Shown here: one piece after another, positions 16,663-25,335 of the stretch | How the letters are laid out: every line of letters starts with the position of its first letter | Position numbering within the stretch: the stretch's first letter is position 1 | DNA from: Terriglobales bacterium | GTDB lineage: Bacteria > Acidobacteriota > Terriglobia > Terriglobales > Acidobacteriaceae | Direction: 5' to 3' | Assembly: GCA_015655585.1 (NCBI GenBank) | Contig: JAATEV010000065.1 | Coordinates: forward strand, 1 to 32,525 | DNA: 32,525 nt | Program-made: the position numbers and the translations under genes | Notes under the pieces: generated by a model | What the model was told of the DNA's origin: nothing | Seen by the model: the letters and a program-made list of their open reading frames with translations, nothing else | Database searches by the model: none

Positions 16663-16997
16663 CGTTTCCTTCCATACTTGCTAAAGATCGTGTCGGCCAG
16701 CTTCGCGAGTTCGTTACGTTCTTGCTTCGTCAGGTTGTCCTTTTCGTTTTTTGCGTAGGCCGCGACGAGAAAAACCGGAAACACCTCATTGCGAAGAATG
16801 TAGACCACTCGCGCTCCACCACGCTTGCCCATGCCAGCACGAGCAACACGTACTTTGCGAAATCCACCCGTACCTTGGATTACTTCGCCGCATTCAGGAT
16901 CGTTAGCCACCATATTCACGATGTTCTGACGTTCGGCTTCCGAAAAGATGGCCTCAGCAGACTTGAGATAAGACGGTGTTTCCACAACAGTCTGCAT
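16659..16997 (-). CDS. higB: RelE/HigB-type toxin
   Basis: Protein of 112 residues from the ATG at 16995-16997; an upstream TTG at 17015 is in frame but less likely. It resembles the RelE/HigB2 (DUF1044-like) family: an N-terminal helix region (TPSYLKSAEAIFSEAERQNIV), a central GGFRKVRVARAG strand, GGARVVYILRNE, FLVAAYAKNEKDNLT and a C-terminal helix. These toxins usually cleave mRNA on the ribosome. It is the first gene of the pair and overlaps the antitoxin start. A perfect 19-bp inverted repeat covers the ribosome-binding region (GGAG) upstream, so the operator or an mRNA hairpin probably controls expression. Confidence 0.83.
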   Translation of the reverse strand: MQTVVETPSYLKSAEAIFSEAERQNIVNMVANDPECGEVIQGTGGFRKVRVARAGMGKRGGARVVYILRNEVFPVFLVAAYAKNEKDNLTKQERNELAKLADTIFSKYGRKR

Positions 16998-17006
16998 GTC
17001 TATTCT

Positions 17007-17058
17007 GTACTCCAATGGACACCTTTAGTCAATCTGGATAAGGTGTCCATTGGAGTAC
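17007..17058. promoter_or_regulatory. Perfect 19-bp inverted repeat at the toxin-antitoxin 5' end
   Basis: The arms 17007-17025 and 17040-17058 are exact reverse complements (19/19), with a 14-nt centre. The toxin ATG is 9 nt from the proximal arm, and its GGAG ribosome-binding sequence is inside that arm. As DNA it would be an operator for HigA. As RNA it would fold into a 19-bp hairpin hiding the ribosome-binding site. There is no T-run, so it is not a terminator. There is no transposase nearby to make it an insertion-sequence end. Confidence 0.85.
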
Positions 17059-17114
17059 CATGACGTACAGCATAGAGACTGTGGATTCGACGGCTTGTAA
17101 GCGATTGATTTTGT

Positions 17115-17192
17115 TGGCGTCCCCGACAAGATTCGAACTTGTGTTTTCGCCTTGAGAAGGCGGTGTCCTGGGCCGGGCTAGACGACAGGGAC
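17115..17192 (-). tRNA. tRNA-Glu, anticodon CTC
   Basis: Reading the minus strand from 17192, a 7-bp acceptor stem (GTCCCTG with CGGGGAC, one T·G pair), a D-arm, the anticodon arm CCGCC-TTCTCAA-GGCGA, the T-arm ACAAG-TTCGAAT-CTTGT, discriminator G73 and an encoded CCA (17115-17117) can be folded. The seven-base loop places CTC at positions 34-36, reading GAG codons for glutamate. The sequence closely follows bacterial tRNA-Glu (for example GTCTAG and CCCAGGACACCGCC). The 27-43 pair at the top of the anticodon stem is C·A rather than C-G. The toxin-antitoxin pair lies about 60 nt downstream in the same direction. Confidence 0.93.
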
Positions 17193-17319
17193 AGGACGGC
17201 GGCGCTGTGTTCGCCAGGATGTCTTCGTCCTCTGCAACGCTAACAACTTCGCTCCGCAGTGTCAAAAATCCCGGCCGCATCCGGCTCTGCTGCGGGCATA
17301 CTGGTAAGGACGCGACTTT

Positions 17320-17907
17320 ATGCCAGCAGCCACTCGTAGCTTTAAATATCTCGATGCGCTTACGACGGCATTCGTCGTGATCCTCCTCGTCTCGAATCTG
17401 GTGGCGCAGAAGGTCTGTCTGCTGGGGCCGTTGCGACTGGGCGGGTTTTCTCTCGGGCCCTTCGCCGTCAGCGGAGCCGTGCTTTTGTTTCCCGTCACTT
17501 ACATCTTCGGAGACGTCTTCACCGAGGTCTACGGCTTTGCCGCCTCCCGCCGAGCCATCTGGCTGGGGTTCTTCGGCACAGCACTCCTTTATGTCATGGG
17601 AGCCGTCGTGATCTCGCTCCCCGCGGCTCCCGGCTGGCAGAACCAGCAGGCTTTTGCCACGGTATTCGGCTTCATTCCGCGGATTCTTGCGGCGAGCCTC
17701 ATCGCCTTCTGGGCCGGGGAGTTCGCCAACTCCTATACGATGGCCCGGCTCAAGCTCTTCACCAACGGACGCCGCCTCTGGACCCGCACCATCGGCTCGA
17801 CCGTCGTGGGGCAGGCGGTGGATACGGTGCTGGTCATCGTCCTGACCTTTGGCGGTATCTATCCGGTTCGGACGCTCCTTAAATTATTATTACGGGCTAT
17901 ACTCTGA
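17320..17907 (+). CDS. Queuosine precursor transporter (YhhQ/DUF165 family), frameshifted near the C-terminus
   Basis: Integral membrane protein with about six hydrophobic segments. ALTTAFVVILLVSNLVAQK, SGAVLLFPVTYIFGDVFTEVYGF (split over 50-72), RAIWLGF, FIPRILAASLIAFWAGEFANSY and RTIGSTVVGQAVDTVLVIVLTFGG are typical of the YhhQ family, which imports queuosine precursors (preQ0/preQ1) for tRNA modification. The in-frame reading stops at 17905-17907 after 195 residues with an atypical end (KLLLRAIL). The expected family C-terminus continues in the -1 frame from about 17881 to a TAA at 18072-18074. One missing A in a TTATTATTA run would restore a protein of about 251 residues. It is either a natural mutation or a sequencing error. 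The start is the ATG at 17320, with a GGTAAGGACG stretch upstream. Confidence 0.85.
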   Translation: MPAATRSFKYLDALTTAFVVILLVSNLVAQKVCLLGPLRLGGFSLGPFAVSGAVLLFPVTYIFGDVFTEVYGFAASRRAIWLGFFGTALLYVMGAVVISLPAAPGWQNQQAFATVFGFIPRILAASLIAFWAGEFANSYTMARLKLFTNGRRLWTRTIGSTVVGQAVDTVLVIVLTFGGIYPVRTLLKLLLRAIL

Positions 17908-18074
17908 AGGTCGGGTACGAGATTCTCGCCACTCCGGTCACATATCTGGTCATCCATTGGCTCAAGCGCGCCGAGCAGTCCGACGCCTTTGATCGCCATC
18001 AGAGCTTCAATCCCTTCTCCTTTGCCGGCGGCGACCCCTCCTCTGTGGCGGAAAAATCCCCATCCAAGTCATAA
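17881..18074 (+). pseudogene. Displaced C-terminal segment of the queuosine precursor transporter (-1 frame)
   Basis: Starting with ACG at 17892, the -1 frame encodes TGYTLKVGYEILATP, TYLVIHWLKRAEQSDAFD and SFNPFSF, then stops at TAA 18072-18074. This is the expected YhhQ-family ending (last transmembrane helix, a WLKR motif and a short polar tail). It has no start codon or ribosome-binding site of its own. Together with 17320-17907 it makes one broken gene. Confidence 0.8.
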
Positions 18075-18270
18075 TGGTGGAAATCGATCGAAAATTCCTG
18101 CGGCAGATTCCGAACCCCGGGCAACCCGTGAAGCATCTAAACTGGAAATCCAGAGGGTGTGTGTTCTCGTAAAGTATTTCGCCGCAGACTCTTGCGCCCA
18201 GATCAACCTGTCGCGAACCAGACGGCGCTTTCGCCCGAAGTTCGCTGAAGCCTCTTCAAGGAGAAGCAAC

Positions 18271-19362
18271 GTGTCCCAGATCGTCTCATCCCGCCGCGCT
18301 CTTCCGCTGGTTCTTTGTGCGGCCGCCTCTCTCTTCTCAGGCTGCAAGTCCGCACCGCCCGCCGCACCGCCGCCGCAGGCCATGCCGGTGCAGGTCTCGC
18401 CGGTCAGCTTCTCTCCTGTTCCCAGCTCCGATACCTACGTGGCGACGATCAAGAGCCGTCGCTCCTCCACCATGCAGCCGCAGGTGGACGGAAACCTCGT
18501 CAGGATTCTGGTGAAGTCCGGCGACGTGGTGAAGGCCGGGCAGGTGTTGATGCGTATCGACCCGCTGAAGCAGCAGGCCACGGTCGAGTCGCAGCAGGGA
18601 ACTCAGGCGCAAAAGAAGGCCGTCTACGACTACAGCAAGATTGAGGTCGAGCGCCAGCGCAAGCTCTACGAGGCAGGTGTGGTCTCGCGCGACACCTATG
18701 ACCAGGCCACGCAGTCCTTCCAGAACGCCGAGGGCGACTACCTCGCCAACAAGGCTCTGACCGACACGCAGAAGCGCCAGCTCGCCTACTATGAGATTCG
18801 CGCGCCCTTCAATGGCATCGTGGGCGACATCCCGGTTCACCTCGGCGACTACGTTTCGCCTACCACCGTCCTCACCACGGTCGATGAGAACGCAGACCTC
18901 GAAGCCTACATTTACGTTCCCACCGAGCGCGCCAGCAAGGTTCGCGTCGGGCTTCCGGTCGAGATCCTCGACACCGCAAACACCGTCCTCACCACGTCGA
19001 AGATCAGCTTCCTCTCGCCGCAGGTGGATAACGGCCTTCAGAGCATTCTGGCCAAGGCCGAGATTTCGCGTACTGCGCAGATTCTCCGCAACCAGCAGCT
19101 TGTCCGCGCTCGCGTCACCTGGAGCACCTCGCCCGCGCCCACCATTCCTGTTCTCGCCGTCAGCCTGATCGGCGGCCAGACCTTCGTCTACGTCGCCACT
19201 CCCAAGGGAGACGGCTACATCGCTCATCAGGTTGCCGTCAACCTGGGCGATACCGTCGGCAACACCTATCCGGTGCTCGGCGGCCTCAAGGAAGGCGACA
19301 AGGTCATCATTTCCGGTCTGCAAATGTTGCAGGAAGGTGTTCCCGTCAAGCCACTGGGCTAA
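18271..19362 (+). CDS. RND efflux membrane-fusion (periplasmic adaptor) lipoprotein
   Basis: Protein of 363 residues. The GTG at 18271 is chosen because AAGGAG lies 7 nt upstream and it yields a lipoprotein signal ending SLFSGC, with Cys25 the lipidated residue. The frame is open further upstream without a plausible start. It has HlyD/AcrA architecture: a lipoyl half-motif (VDGNLVRILVKSGDVVKAGQ, near 71-90), an alpha-helical hairpin (EVERQRKLYEAGVVSRDTYDQA region), a second lipoyl half (IRAPFNGIVGDIPVHLGDYV split near 181-200), a beta-barrel and a membrane-proximal domain (GLKEGDKVIISGLQ). It bridges the inner-membrane pump to an outer-membrane channel. It precedes the RND permease by 102 nt and is probably co-transcribed with it. 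Substrates could be drugs, solvents or lipids. Confidence 0.9.
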   Translation: MSQIVSSRRALPLVLCAAASLFSGCKSAPPAAPPPQAMPVQVSPVSFSPVPSSDTYVATIKSRRSSTMQPQVDGNLVRILVKSGDVVKAGQVLMRIDPLKQQATVESQQGTQAQKKAVYDYSKIEVERQRKLYEAGVVSRDTYDQATQSFQNAEGDYLANKALTDTQKRQLAYYEIRAPFNGIVGDIPVHLGDYVSPTTVLTTVDENADLEAYIYVPTERASKVRVGLPVEILDTANTVLTTSKISFLSPQVDNGLQSILAKAEISRTAQILRNQQLVRARVTWSTSPAPTIPVLAVSLIGGQTFVYVATPKGDGYIAHQVAVNLGDTVGNTYPVLGGLKEGDKVIISGLQMLQEGVPVKPLG

Positions 19363-19464
19363 CGATCCTAGCGATCCAGGCCTGATCTTTCCTGCGAAGA
19401 GCCATTCGCCTTCGCAACGTTCTTCGCATCATCCCCGGGCCAGCCGCCCCGGCCAGAGGTCAAC

Positions 19465-22400
19465 TTGGTAGACTTTTTTATTCGTCGTCCGATCTTCGCT
19501 ACAGTCTGTGCGCTGCTCATCGTTCTCGCTGGCGCCGTCTGTATCCCGACGCTGCCGATCTCGTTGTATCCAGAGCTCGCGCCGCCGCAGGTCGTCGTTA
19601 CCAGCAACTACATCGGCGCTAACTCCAAGGACGTCGAGTCAGCCGTCACCATCATCCTCGAACAGGCCATCAACGGCGTCGAGGGTATGCGCTACATGTC
19701 GTCGACCAGCTCGAACGACGGCACCTCGGCCATCACGGTTACGTTCCAGACCGGCTATGACCTGAACATCGCCGCCGTCGACGTGCAGAACCGCGTCGCT
19801 TCGGCGCAGGGCCGTCTGCCCTCCGTCGTCAATAACACCGGCATCACCATCACCAAGGCGAACTCGAACTTCGTGCTCGCGGCTGGCTTCGTCTCGCCCG
19901 ACCACTCGCTCTCGCCCGCCTTCATCTCGAACTATATTGACGTCTACATCGCCGACGCGCTCAAGCGCGTTCCCGGTGTCGGCGCTGTCGTCATCTTCGG
20001 CGAGCGCAAGTACGCCATGCGCCTCTGGCTCGACCCCAGCCGCCTCGCCGCCCGCGGTCTCACTGCGCTCGACGTGACCAACGCGCTGGCGGAGCAGAAC
20101 GTCGAGGTCGCCGCCGGTCAGCTTGGCCAGCAGCCCTCTGACCCCAAGCAGGAGTTCCAGATGGCGGTCCGCGCCGTGGGCCGTCTCTCCGACCCCCGGC
20201 AGTTTGAGAACATCGTCCTCAAGAACAGCAGCACCTCCGGCGGCCTTGTGCTGCTCAAGGATGTAGGCCGTGCCGAAGTGGGCGCGGAGAACTACAACAC
20301 CAACCTCAAGTTCTCGGGCGGCGACGCCGTCGGCGTCGGTGTCCAGCAGCTTGCCACCGCCAATGCGCTCGACGTAGATAAGCGCTGCCGCGCCGTGCTC
20401 GCCGAGCTTGAAAAGTCCTACCCGCCCGGCCTCAAGGGCATCATCGCCGTCGATACCACGCTCGTCATCGGCGAGTCGGTGAATGAAGTTGTCACCACCA
20501 TCGGCGAAGCCATCATCATCGTCATCATCGTCATCTTCCTCTTCTTGCAGGACTGGCGTGCGACGATCATTCCGGCGGTTACGATTCCGGTCTCTCTCAT
20601 CGGAACCTTCGCCTTCATCAAGATCTTCGGCTTCAGCATCAACTCGCTGACGCTCTTCGGCATCACGCTGGCCACCGGCCTCGTCGTCGACGACGCCATC
20701 GTCGTCATCGAGAACGTGCAGCGCCACCTCTCCGGTCACGCCGCTCTGCCGCCGCGTTCCGAGGAGGAGCCCGATCCCTACGCTCCCGATGCGGTGGCGA
20801 ACGAATCCCACGGCGTCGCTATGGAGGAGACCTCCTCCGATCCGCACGAAGCCACCAGCATTGCCATGGCCGAAGTCACCAGTGCCGTCATCGCGACCTC
20901 ACTCGTGCTCATCTCGGTCTTCATTCCGGTCAGCTTCTTCCCTGGAACTACCGGTATCCTCTATAAGCAGTTCTCGCTGACCATCGCGTTCTCCATCGCG
21001 ATCTCGGCCTTCAACGCGCTTACGCTCTCGCCCGCGCTCGCAGCCATTCTGCTGCGAGCCGAGACCAAGCACACCGGTCTCCTCGGCCTCCTCCTCAACC
21101 CGGTGGAAGCTCTCATCCAGTGGATCATCCGCGTCTATGCCCGCGCCGTTACCTTCGTCGTGCGTATCCGCTGGGTGGTGCTCCTCTTCTTCTTCGCCGC
21201 GCTCGGCGCGACGGGCTTCATGTACAACTACGTCCCCACGGCGTTCATCCCGCAGGAGGACCAGTCGTACTTCCTCATCATCGTGCAGACGCCTCCCGGC
21301 GCTTCGTTGAGCTACACCTCGGACTTCGCCGACAAGGTTTCGACCCTGGTCCGCAAGAACGAGGGCGTCTTCGGAACCTTCTCCGTCATGGGCTTCTCGC
21401 TCTCTGGCGGCAGCTCGCCGAACTCCGGCCTCATCTTCGCGCCGCTCAAGCCGATTGACGAGCGCACCAAGATGGGCGAGAAGTTCACCGCTCACAACAT
21501 CGTCGCCGAGGTCGGGCCCCAGCTCTTCGGCGTTCCCGGCGGCATCGCCTTCGCGGCTGAGCCTCCCGCCGTCTCCGGCATCGGTACTGTCGGCGGCTTC
21601 CAGTTCATCCTTCAGGACTCCGGCCGCAATACCTTCTCCGACATCGACCGCGTAGCACACGCTCTCGTTGCACAGTCACGCGCCCCCGGTTCCGGTCTTA
21701 CCAGCATGAACACCACCTTCACGGCGAACGATCCGCAGCTTCTCGTCACCATCGACCGCCAGAAGGCCAAGACCATGGGCGTTCCGTTCAGCCAGATCAC
21801 CGCCGCTCTGAACACCTTCATGGGCTCCAGCTACGTCAACGACTTCGACTTCAACAATCGCTCCTATCGCGTCTACGTGCAGGCCGATTCGCAGTTCCGC
21901 CGCAGCGCGCAGGACATCCACCAGTACTACGTTCGCTCCGACTCTAACCAGATGGTCCCGCTCGATAACCTGGCCTCCATCAGTGAGACCTCCGGGCCTC
22001 AGGTCATCAATCACTACAACATCTTCCGCTCGGCCGAGATCGACGGCTCGCCCGCCGTCGGCCTCAGCTCCGGCCAGGGTCTCGACGCCATGGTCAAGCT
22101 CTTCGAGAAGAACAAGATGCAGGGCATGAGCTACTCATGGACCGGCCTCGCGCTCGAAGAAGTTGAGTCCTCAGGCAAGGCCATCATCATCTTCGGCCTC
22201 GGCCTGCTGGTCGTCTACCTCACGCTCTCAGCGCAGTACGAGTCCTTCGCGCTGCCGTTCATCATCCTGCTCGCCGTGCCGATGGCCATCCTGGGCGCGC
22301 TCACGCTCGTCTCTCTGCGCGGGCTGGTCGATGACGTCTACGTCCAGATCGGTCTCGTCATGCTCATCGGTCTCTCGGCCAAAAACTCCATCCTCATCGT

Positions 22401-22722
22401 GGAGTTTGCCGAGCAGCTCCTCGGGCAAGGGCGTTCCGTCGTCGAGGCAGCTATCGAGGCCGCGGAGCTTCGTCTCCGTCCCATCCTTATGACCTCGATT
22501 GCCTTCATCCTCGGCGTCGCGCCGCTCTACTTCGCCACCGGCGCCGGTTCCTACGGACGCCACTCGGTCGGCACGGCCATCATCGGAGGCATGGTGCTCT
22601 CCACCGTGCTCAACCTCTTCTTCATCCCGGTCCTCTACGTCATCCTGAAGAACATGCTGGCCAAGATCTCCGGCCAGAAGTCCGCCAGGCCCAGCCGCGA
22701 GGTTCCCGGACAGACCATCTAG
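19465..22722 (+). CDS. RND (HAE-1 type) efflux permease, AcrB/MexB-like
   Basis: Inner-membrane drug/proton antiporter of 1085 residues, slightly longer than AcrB (about 1049). The start is TTG 19465, after AGAGGT, giving the typical MVDFFIRRPIF. Two repeats of transmembrane bundle plus periplasmic domain are seen. Proton-relay residues are Asp409/Asp410 (GLVVDDAIVVIENV) and Lys973 (LSAKNSILIVEFAE). The cytoplasmic stretch between the VIENV helix and HEATSIAM has an extra acidic segment of about 31 residues (near 428-460) compared with AcrB. It follows the adaptor gene. No TolC-type channel gene follows, so the pump must borrow one. Third codon positions are C-rich. Confidence 0.93.
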   Translation: MVDFFIRRPIFATVCALLIVLAGAVCIPTLPISLYPELAPPQVVVTSNYIGANSKDVESAVTIILEQAINGVEGMRYMSSTSSNDGTSAITVTFQTGYDLNIAAVDVQNRVASAQGRLPSVVNNTGITITKANSNFVLAAGFVSPDHSLSPAFISNYIDVYIADALKRVPGVGAVVIFGERKYAMRLWLDPSRLAARGLTALDVTNALAEQNVEVAAGQLGQQPSDPKQEFQMAVRAVGRLSDPRQFENIVLKNSSTSGGLVLLKDVGRAEVGAENYNTNLKFSGGDAVGVGVQQLATANALDVDKRCRAVLAELEKSYPPGLKGIIAVDTTLVIGESVNEVVTTIGEAIIIVIIVIFLFLQDWRATIIPAVTIPVSLIGTFAFIKIFGFSINSLTLFGITLATGLVVDDAIVVIENVQRHLSGHAALPPRSEEEPDPYAPDAVANESHGVAMEETSSDPHEATSIAMAEVTSAVIATSLVLISVFIPVSFFPGTTGILYKQFSLTIAFSIAISAFNALTLSPALAAILLRAETKHTGLLGLLLNPVEALIQWIIRVYARAVTFVVRIRWVVLLFFFAALGATGFMYNYVPTAFIPQEDQSYFLIIVQTPPGASLSYTSDFADKVSTLVRKNEGVFGTFSVMGFSLSGGSSPNSGLIFAPLKPIDERTKMGEKFTAHNIVAEVGPQLFGVPGGIAFAAEPPAVSGIGTVGGFQFILQDSGRNTFSDIDRVAHALVAQSRAPGSGLTSMNTTFTANDPQLLVTIDRQKAKTMGVPFSQITAALNTFMGSSYVNDFDFNNRSYRVYVQADSQFRRSAQDIHQYYVRSDSNQMVPLDNLASISETSGPQVINHYNIFRSAEIDGSPAVGLSSGQGLDAMVKLFEKNKMQGMSYSWTGLALEEVESSGKAIIIFGLGLLVVYLTLSAQYESFALPFIILLAVPMAILGALTLVSLRGLVDDVYVQIGLVMLIGLSAKNSILIVEFAEQLLGQGRSVVEAAIEAAELRLRPILMTSIAFILGVAPLYFATGAGSYGRHSVGTAIIGGMVLSTVLNLFFIPVLYVILKNMLAKISGQKSARPSREVPGQTI

Positions 22723-22758
22723 GCTGTATCGACATACTGGTATGGCCTGGTTTTGAAA

Positions 22759-22780
22759 TGGCGGGGCTTCAGTCCCGCCA
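22759..22780. repeat. REP-like palindrome after the RND permease
   Basis: TGGCGGGGC and GTCCCGCCA flank the loop TTCA, giving nine pairs with one G·T. It contains GGGCTTCAGTCC, one base different from the palindrome core found at 2880-2891 (complement) and 31741-31752. It lies between the permease stop and the terminator. Confidence 0.6.
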
Positions 22781-22794
22781 CCTTTGCCAAAATA

Positions 22795-22831
22795 AAAACG
22801 CCTGATCGGTTTCATACCGATCAGGCGTTTT
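22795..22831. terminator. Bidirectional terminator between RND permease and malate synthase
   Basis: A perfect 16-bp stem (22795-22810 with 22816-22831) has loop TTCAT and A/T tracts on both ends. It serves the converging permease gene (stop at 22722) and the malate synthase gene (stop at 22857). Confidence 0.9.
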
Positions 22832-22856
22832 CATTTACGACAAGCGGAGCAGGGAA

Positions 22857-24446
22857 CTAGAGCCCCTCGGCCATCACCTGGTCATAAGCGGGCAGCGTCA
22901 GGAAGTCCATGAACTTCGGCGCGCGCACCAGGTCGCGCATCAGCTCCGCAGCCTTCTCGTATGCCGAGTAACGCTTCGCATCCACCACGGTCTTCGCCTT
23001 GCCCAGCTCATCCGAGATCACCTCGTCCACCAGCGACACCGTCACCGGCTTGCCGTCGGTCATCGTCGCGCCGTGGTGAACCCATTGCCACAACTGCGCC
23101 CGGCTGATCTCCGCCGTCGCCGCGTCTTCCATCAGGTTGAACAGCGGCACGCACCCGATCCCGCGCAGCCACGCCTCTACATAGCCCAGACCCACAGCCA
23201 CGTTCTGCCGCACGCCCGCCTCGGTAATGGTTCCCGCCGGAACCTCCAGCAAATCCTTCGCGGTCACATGGTAGTCGGGCAGTTGCTTGTCGATCTGGTT
23301 CGGCTGCGGCATCACGCGGTTGAAGACCTCCAGCGCCACCGGCACCAGCCCCGGATGCGCCACCCATGTTCCATCGTGGCCATCCACGGCCTCGCGCTCC
23401 TTATCGGCGCGAACCTGCGTCAACGCCGTCTCGTTCGCTACCGGATCGCTCTTGATCGGGATAAACGCGCTCATGCCGCCCATAGCGCTCACCGCCCGAC
23501 GATGGCACGTCTTGATGCAAAGCTTCGAGTAGCTCCGCATAAAGTGCGTCGTCATCGTCACCTGGCCGCGGTCCGGCAGCAGGATCGTGTCGTCCGCCGC
23601 AAACTTCTTGATGAAGCTGAAGATGTAGTCCCAACGCCCGCAGTTCAGCCCGGCAGAGTGGTCCCGCAGCTCCCACAGAATCTCGTCCATCTCGAACGTA
23701 GCCAGAATCGTCTCAATCAGCACCGTCGCCTTGATCGATCCCGCCGGAATCCCCAACTCGCTCTCGGCCTTCACGAAGACATCGTTCCACAGCCTCGCCT
23801 CCAGGTGGCTCTCAAGCTTCGGCAAGTAGAAGTACGCCCCCGAGCCCCGCGCCAGCAGCTCCTTCGCGTTATGGAACGCATACAGCCCGAAGTCAAATAG
23901 CGATCCCGACATTGGCTCGCCGTCCACAATCACGTGCCGCTCTTCGAGATGCCATCCCCTCGCCCGTACAAACAGCACCGCCGGGCTCTCGTTTAATTTG
24001 TAACTCTTTCCGGTCCTTTCATCTTCAAACGTAATCGTCCGCCGCACCGCGTCCCGCAGGTTCACCTGCCCATCGATCACGTTCTCCCACGTCGGCGTCG
24101 TCGAGTCTTCGAAGTCCGCCATGAACACCTTCGCGCCCGAGTTCAGTGCATTGATAATCATCTTGCGGTCCACCGGCCCCGTGATCTCCACGCGCCGGTC
24201 GAGCAGGTCCGCAGGTAGCGGAGACACCGTCCATTCGCTCTCGCGAATCTGCGCCGTCTCCTTCAGAAAGTCCGGCTTCTCGCCCGCATCCAGCTTCTGC
24301 TGCCGCGCAACCCGCGCCTCCAGCAGCTCTTTTCTCCGGCCGTTGAACGCGCGCTGCAACCCCGTTACAAAGGCAATCGCTTCAGGTGTCAGAATCTCCG
24401 TCTGCTGTCCGCTTGCCTGCTTTTTGAACTCCACGCTTTCGCTCAT
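22857..24446 (-). CDS. aceB: Malate synthase A
   Basis: Condenses glyoxylate with acetyl-CoA to give malate in the cytoplasm. The protein has 529 residues, normal for the A isoform. The ATG at 24444-24446 (MSESVEF) is preferred over longer starts because GGGAGTGGGAG lies directly upstream. The family signature [16 protein letters not shown] is at 262-277, VLIET (242-246) supplies an active-site glutamate, [10 protein letters not shown] (160-169) an arginine, and [19 protein letters not shown] near the C-terminus the catalytic aspartate. It is last in a minus-strand run, 62 nt after the fumarylacetoacetase-fold gene. Isocitrate lyase is not in the window, so the glyoxylate source could be a distant aceA or glycolate oxidation. 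Confidence 0.95.
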   Translation of the reverse strand: MSESVEFKKQASGQQTEILTPEAIAFVTGLQRAFNGRRKELLEARVARQQKLDAGEKPDFLKETAQIRESEWTVSPLPADLLDRRVEITGPVDRKMIINALNSGAKVFMADFEDSTTPTWENVIDGQVNLRDAVRRTITFEDERTGKSYKLNESPAVLFVRARGWHLEERHVIVDGEPMSGSLFDFGLYAFHNAKELLARGSGAYFYLPKLESHLEARLWNDVFVKAESELGIPAGSIKATVLIETILATFEMDEILWELRDHSAGLNCGRWDYIFSFIKKFAADDTILLPDRGQVTMTTHFMRSYSKLCIKTCHRRAVSAMGGMSAFIPIKSDPVANETALTQVRADKEREAVDGHDGTWVAHPGLVPVALEVFNRVMPQPNQIDKQLPDYHVTAKDLLEVPAGTITEAGVRQNVAVGLGYVEAWLRGIGCVPLFNLMEDAATAEISRAQLWQWVHHGATMTDGKPVTVSLVDEVISDELGKAKTVVDAKRYSAYEKAAELMRDLVRAPKFMDFLTLPAYDQVMAEGL

Positions 24447-24508
24447 TCTCCCACTCCCCCTTCTTTTGAGATAGATAAACCAACTGCAAATCCTGCGAGG
24501 TGAATACA

Positions 24509-25276
24509 TCATTCAAATCGCAGATGAACTTCTCCCACATGTGCAAACCGCACCTGCGCCGCCGAGTTCGCCAGCCCCCACGAGACCCCGGTCCAACTTC
24601 CCGTCGTCACCCACTGGCCGGCCTTCAGGCCGCCCGTCCGCGCCGCGCCTTCGTTTGCCAGCCACGGCAGCAGACGCATCAGGTCGCCCGCCGTATTCGA
24701 TCCCGTCCGCTCCACCCGCAGCACGCCTTCGGCATCCAGCACGACCGTCTCTCTGGAAAAATCCACGCTCTTCCAATCGGCGTAAGCCTCGCCATGTACA
24801 AAACCGCCGTGCGTCTGCAAGTCTCCCAGCTTCGCCAGCGGATCAGCCGTCATGGGATCGGCAAACGAGCTCTCCAGCAACTCAATCGCCGGATGACAAC
24901 TCGCAATTGCGTCAACAACCTCATCGCGCATGTAGGGAGTTTCGCGCCTGGGCAGGTCGCGCCCCAGCAGAAACGCAATCTCCGCCTCCATTCCGCGCAG
25001 CCTGCACCGGCTCTGCGGAATCACAGCCCCGCTCGAACCCATCCACGCCAGCGGCATCGGGCCGCATCGCGGCTCGGATTCCGGCGTTGCGGCCCCTACC
25101 TTCCATCCGCCGATATCGCCATACACCAGCGCCAGCTTTTCCTGCACAAAGTAAGCCTCCTGCTCCGAGACAGGACGCACCTTCTCGGGCAGTTCCCCCA
25201 TCGGCACCAGGGTCCTGCGTGCGTCCATCAGCATTCTCGTTGCGGCAATCAGCTCTTCTTCACGTTCACCATTCAT
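24509..25276 (-). CDS. 2-keto-4-pentenoate hydratase / fumarylacetoacetase-fold protein
   Basis: Protein of 255 residues from the ATG at 25274-25276. In-frame ATG 25297 and GTG 25306 are possible, and none has a clear ribosome-binding site. It shows the FAH/MhpD fold: [20 protein letters not shown], a [14 protein letters not shown] block with the metal-binding E-x-E, a [11 protein letters not shown] strand with a second acidic ligand, and [15 protein letters not shown]. Members hydrate 2-hydroxypenta-2,4-dienoate in aromatic meta-cleavage pathways or decarboxylate related keto acids. No other aromatic-degradation gene is near, so the exact substrate is uncertain. It sits between the PIG-L gene and malate synthase in one direction. 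Confidence 0.84.
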   Translation of the reverse strand: MNGEREEELIAATRMLMDARRTLVPMGELPEKVRPVSEQEAYFVQEKLALVYGDIGGWKVGAATPESEPRCGPMPLAWMGSSGAVIPQSRCRLRGMEAEIAFLLGRDLPRRETPYMRDEVVDAIASCHPAIELLESSFADPMTADPLAKLGDLQTHGGFVHGEAYADWKSVDFSRETVVLDAEGVLRVERTGSNTAGDLMRLLPWLANEGAARTGGLKAGQWVTTGSWTGVSWGLANSAAQVRFAHVGEVHLRFE

Positions 25277-25335
25277 GGTCACAACAGTGTGCAACATCGC
25301 GACCACATCTGTCTCGCCGCCATACGTGTGTACGT

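Noticed and set aside
17007..17058. 19-bp inverted repeat as insertion-sequence ends
   Set aside because: Only 14 nt separate the arms and no transposase is nearby.
17875..17900. Programmed -1 ribosomal frameshift in the queuosine precursor transporter
   Set aside because: No X-XXY-YYZ heptamer is in register and no downstream stimulatory hairpin is evident; a one-base deletion in the TTA run explains it better.
14000..18000. dif site expected if the skew switch is a terminus
   Set aside because: No sequence resembling the XerC/XerD arm arrangement was found by eye, so none is annotated.
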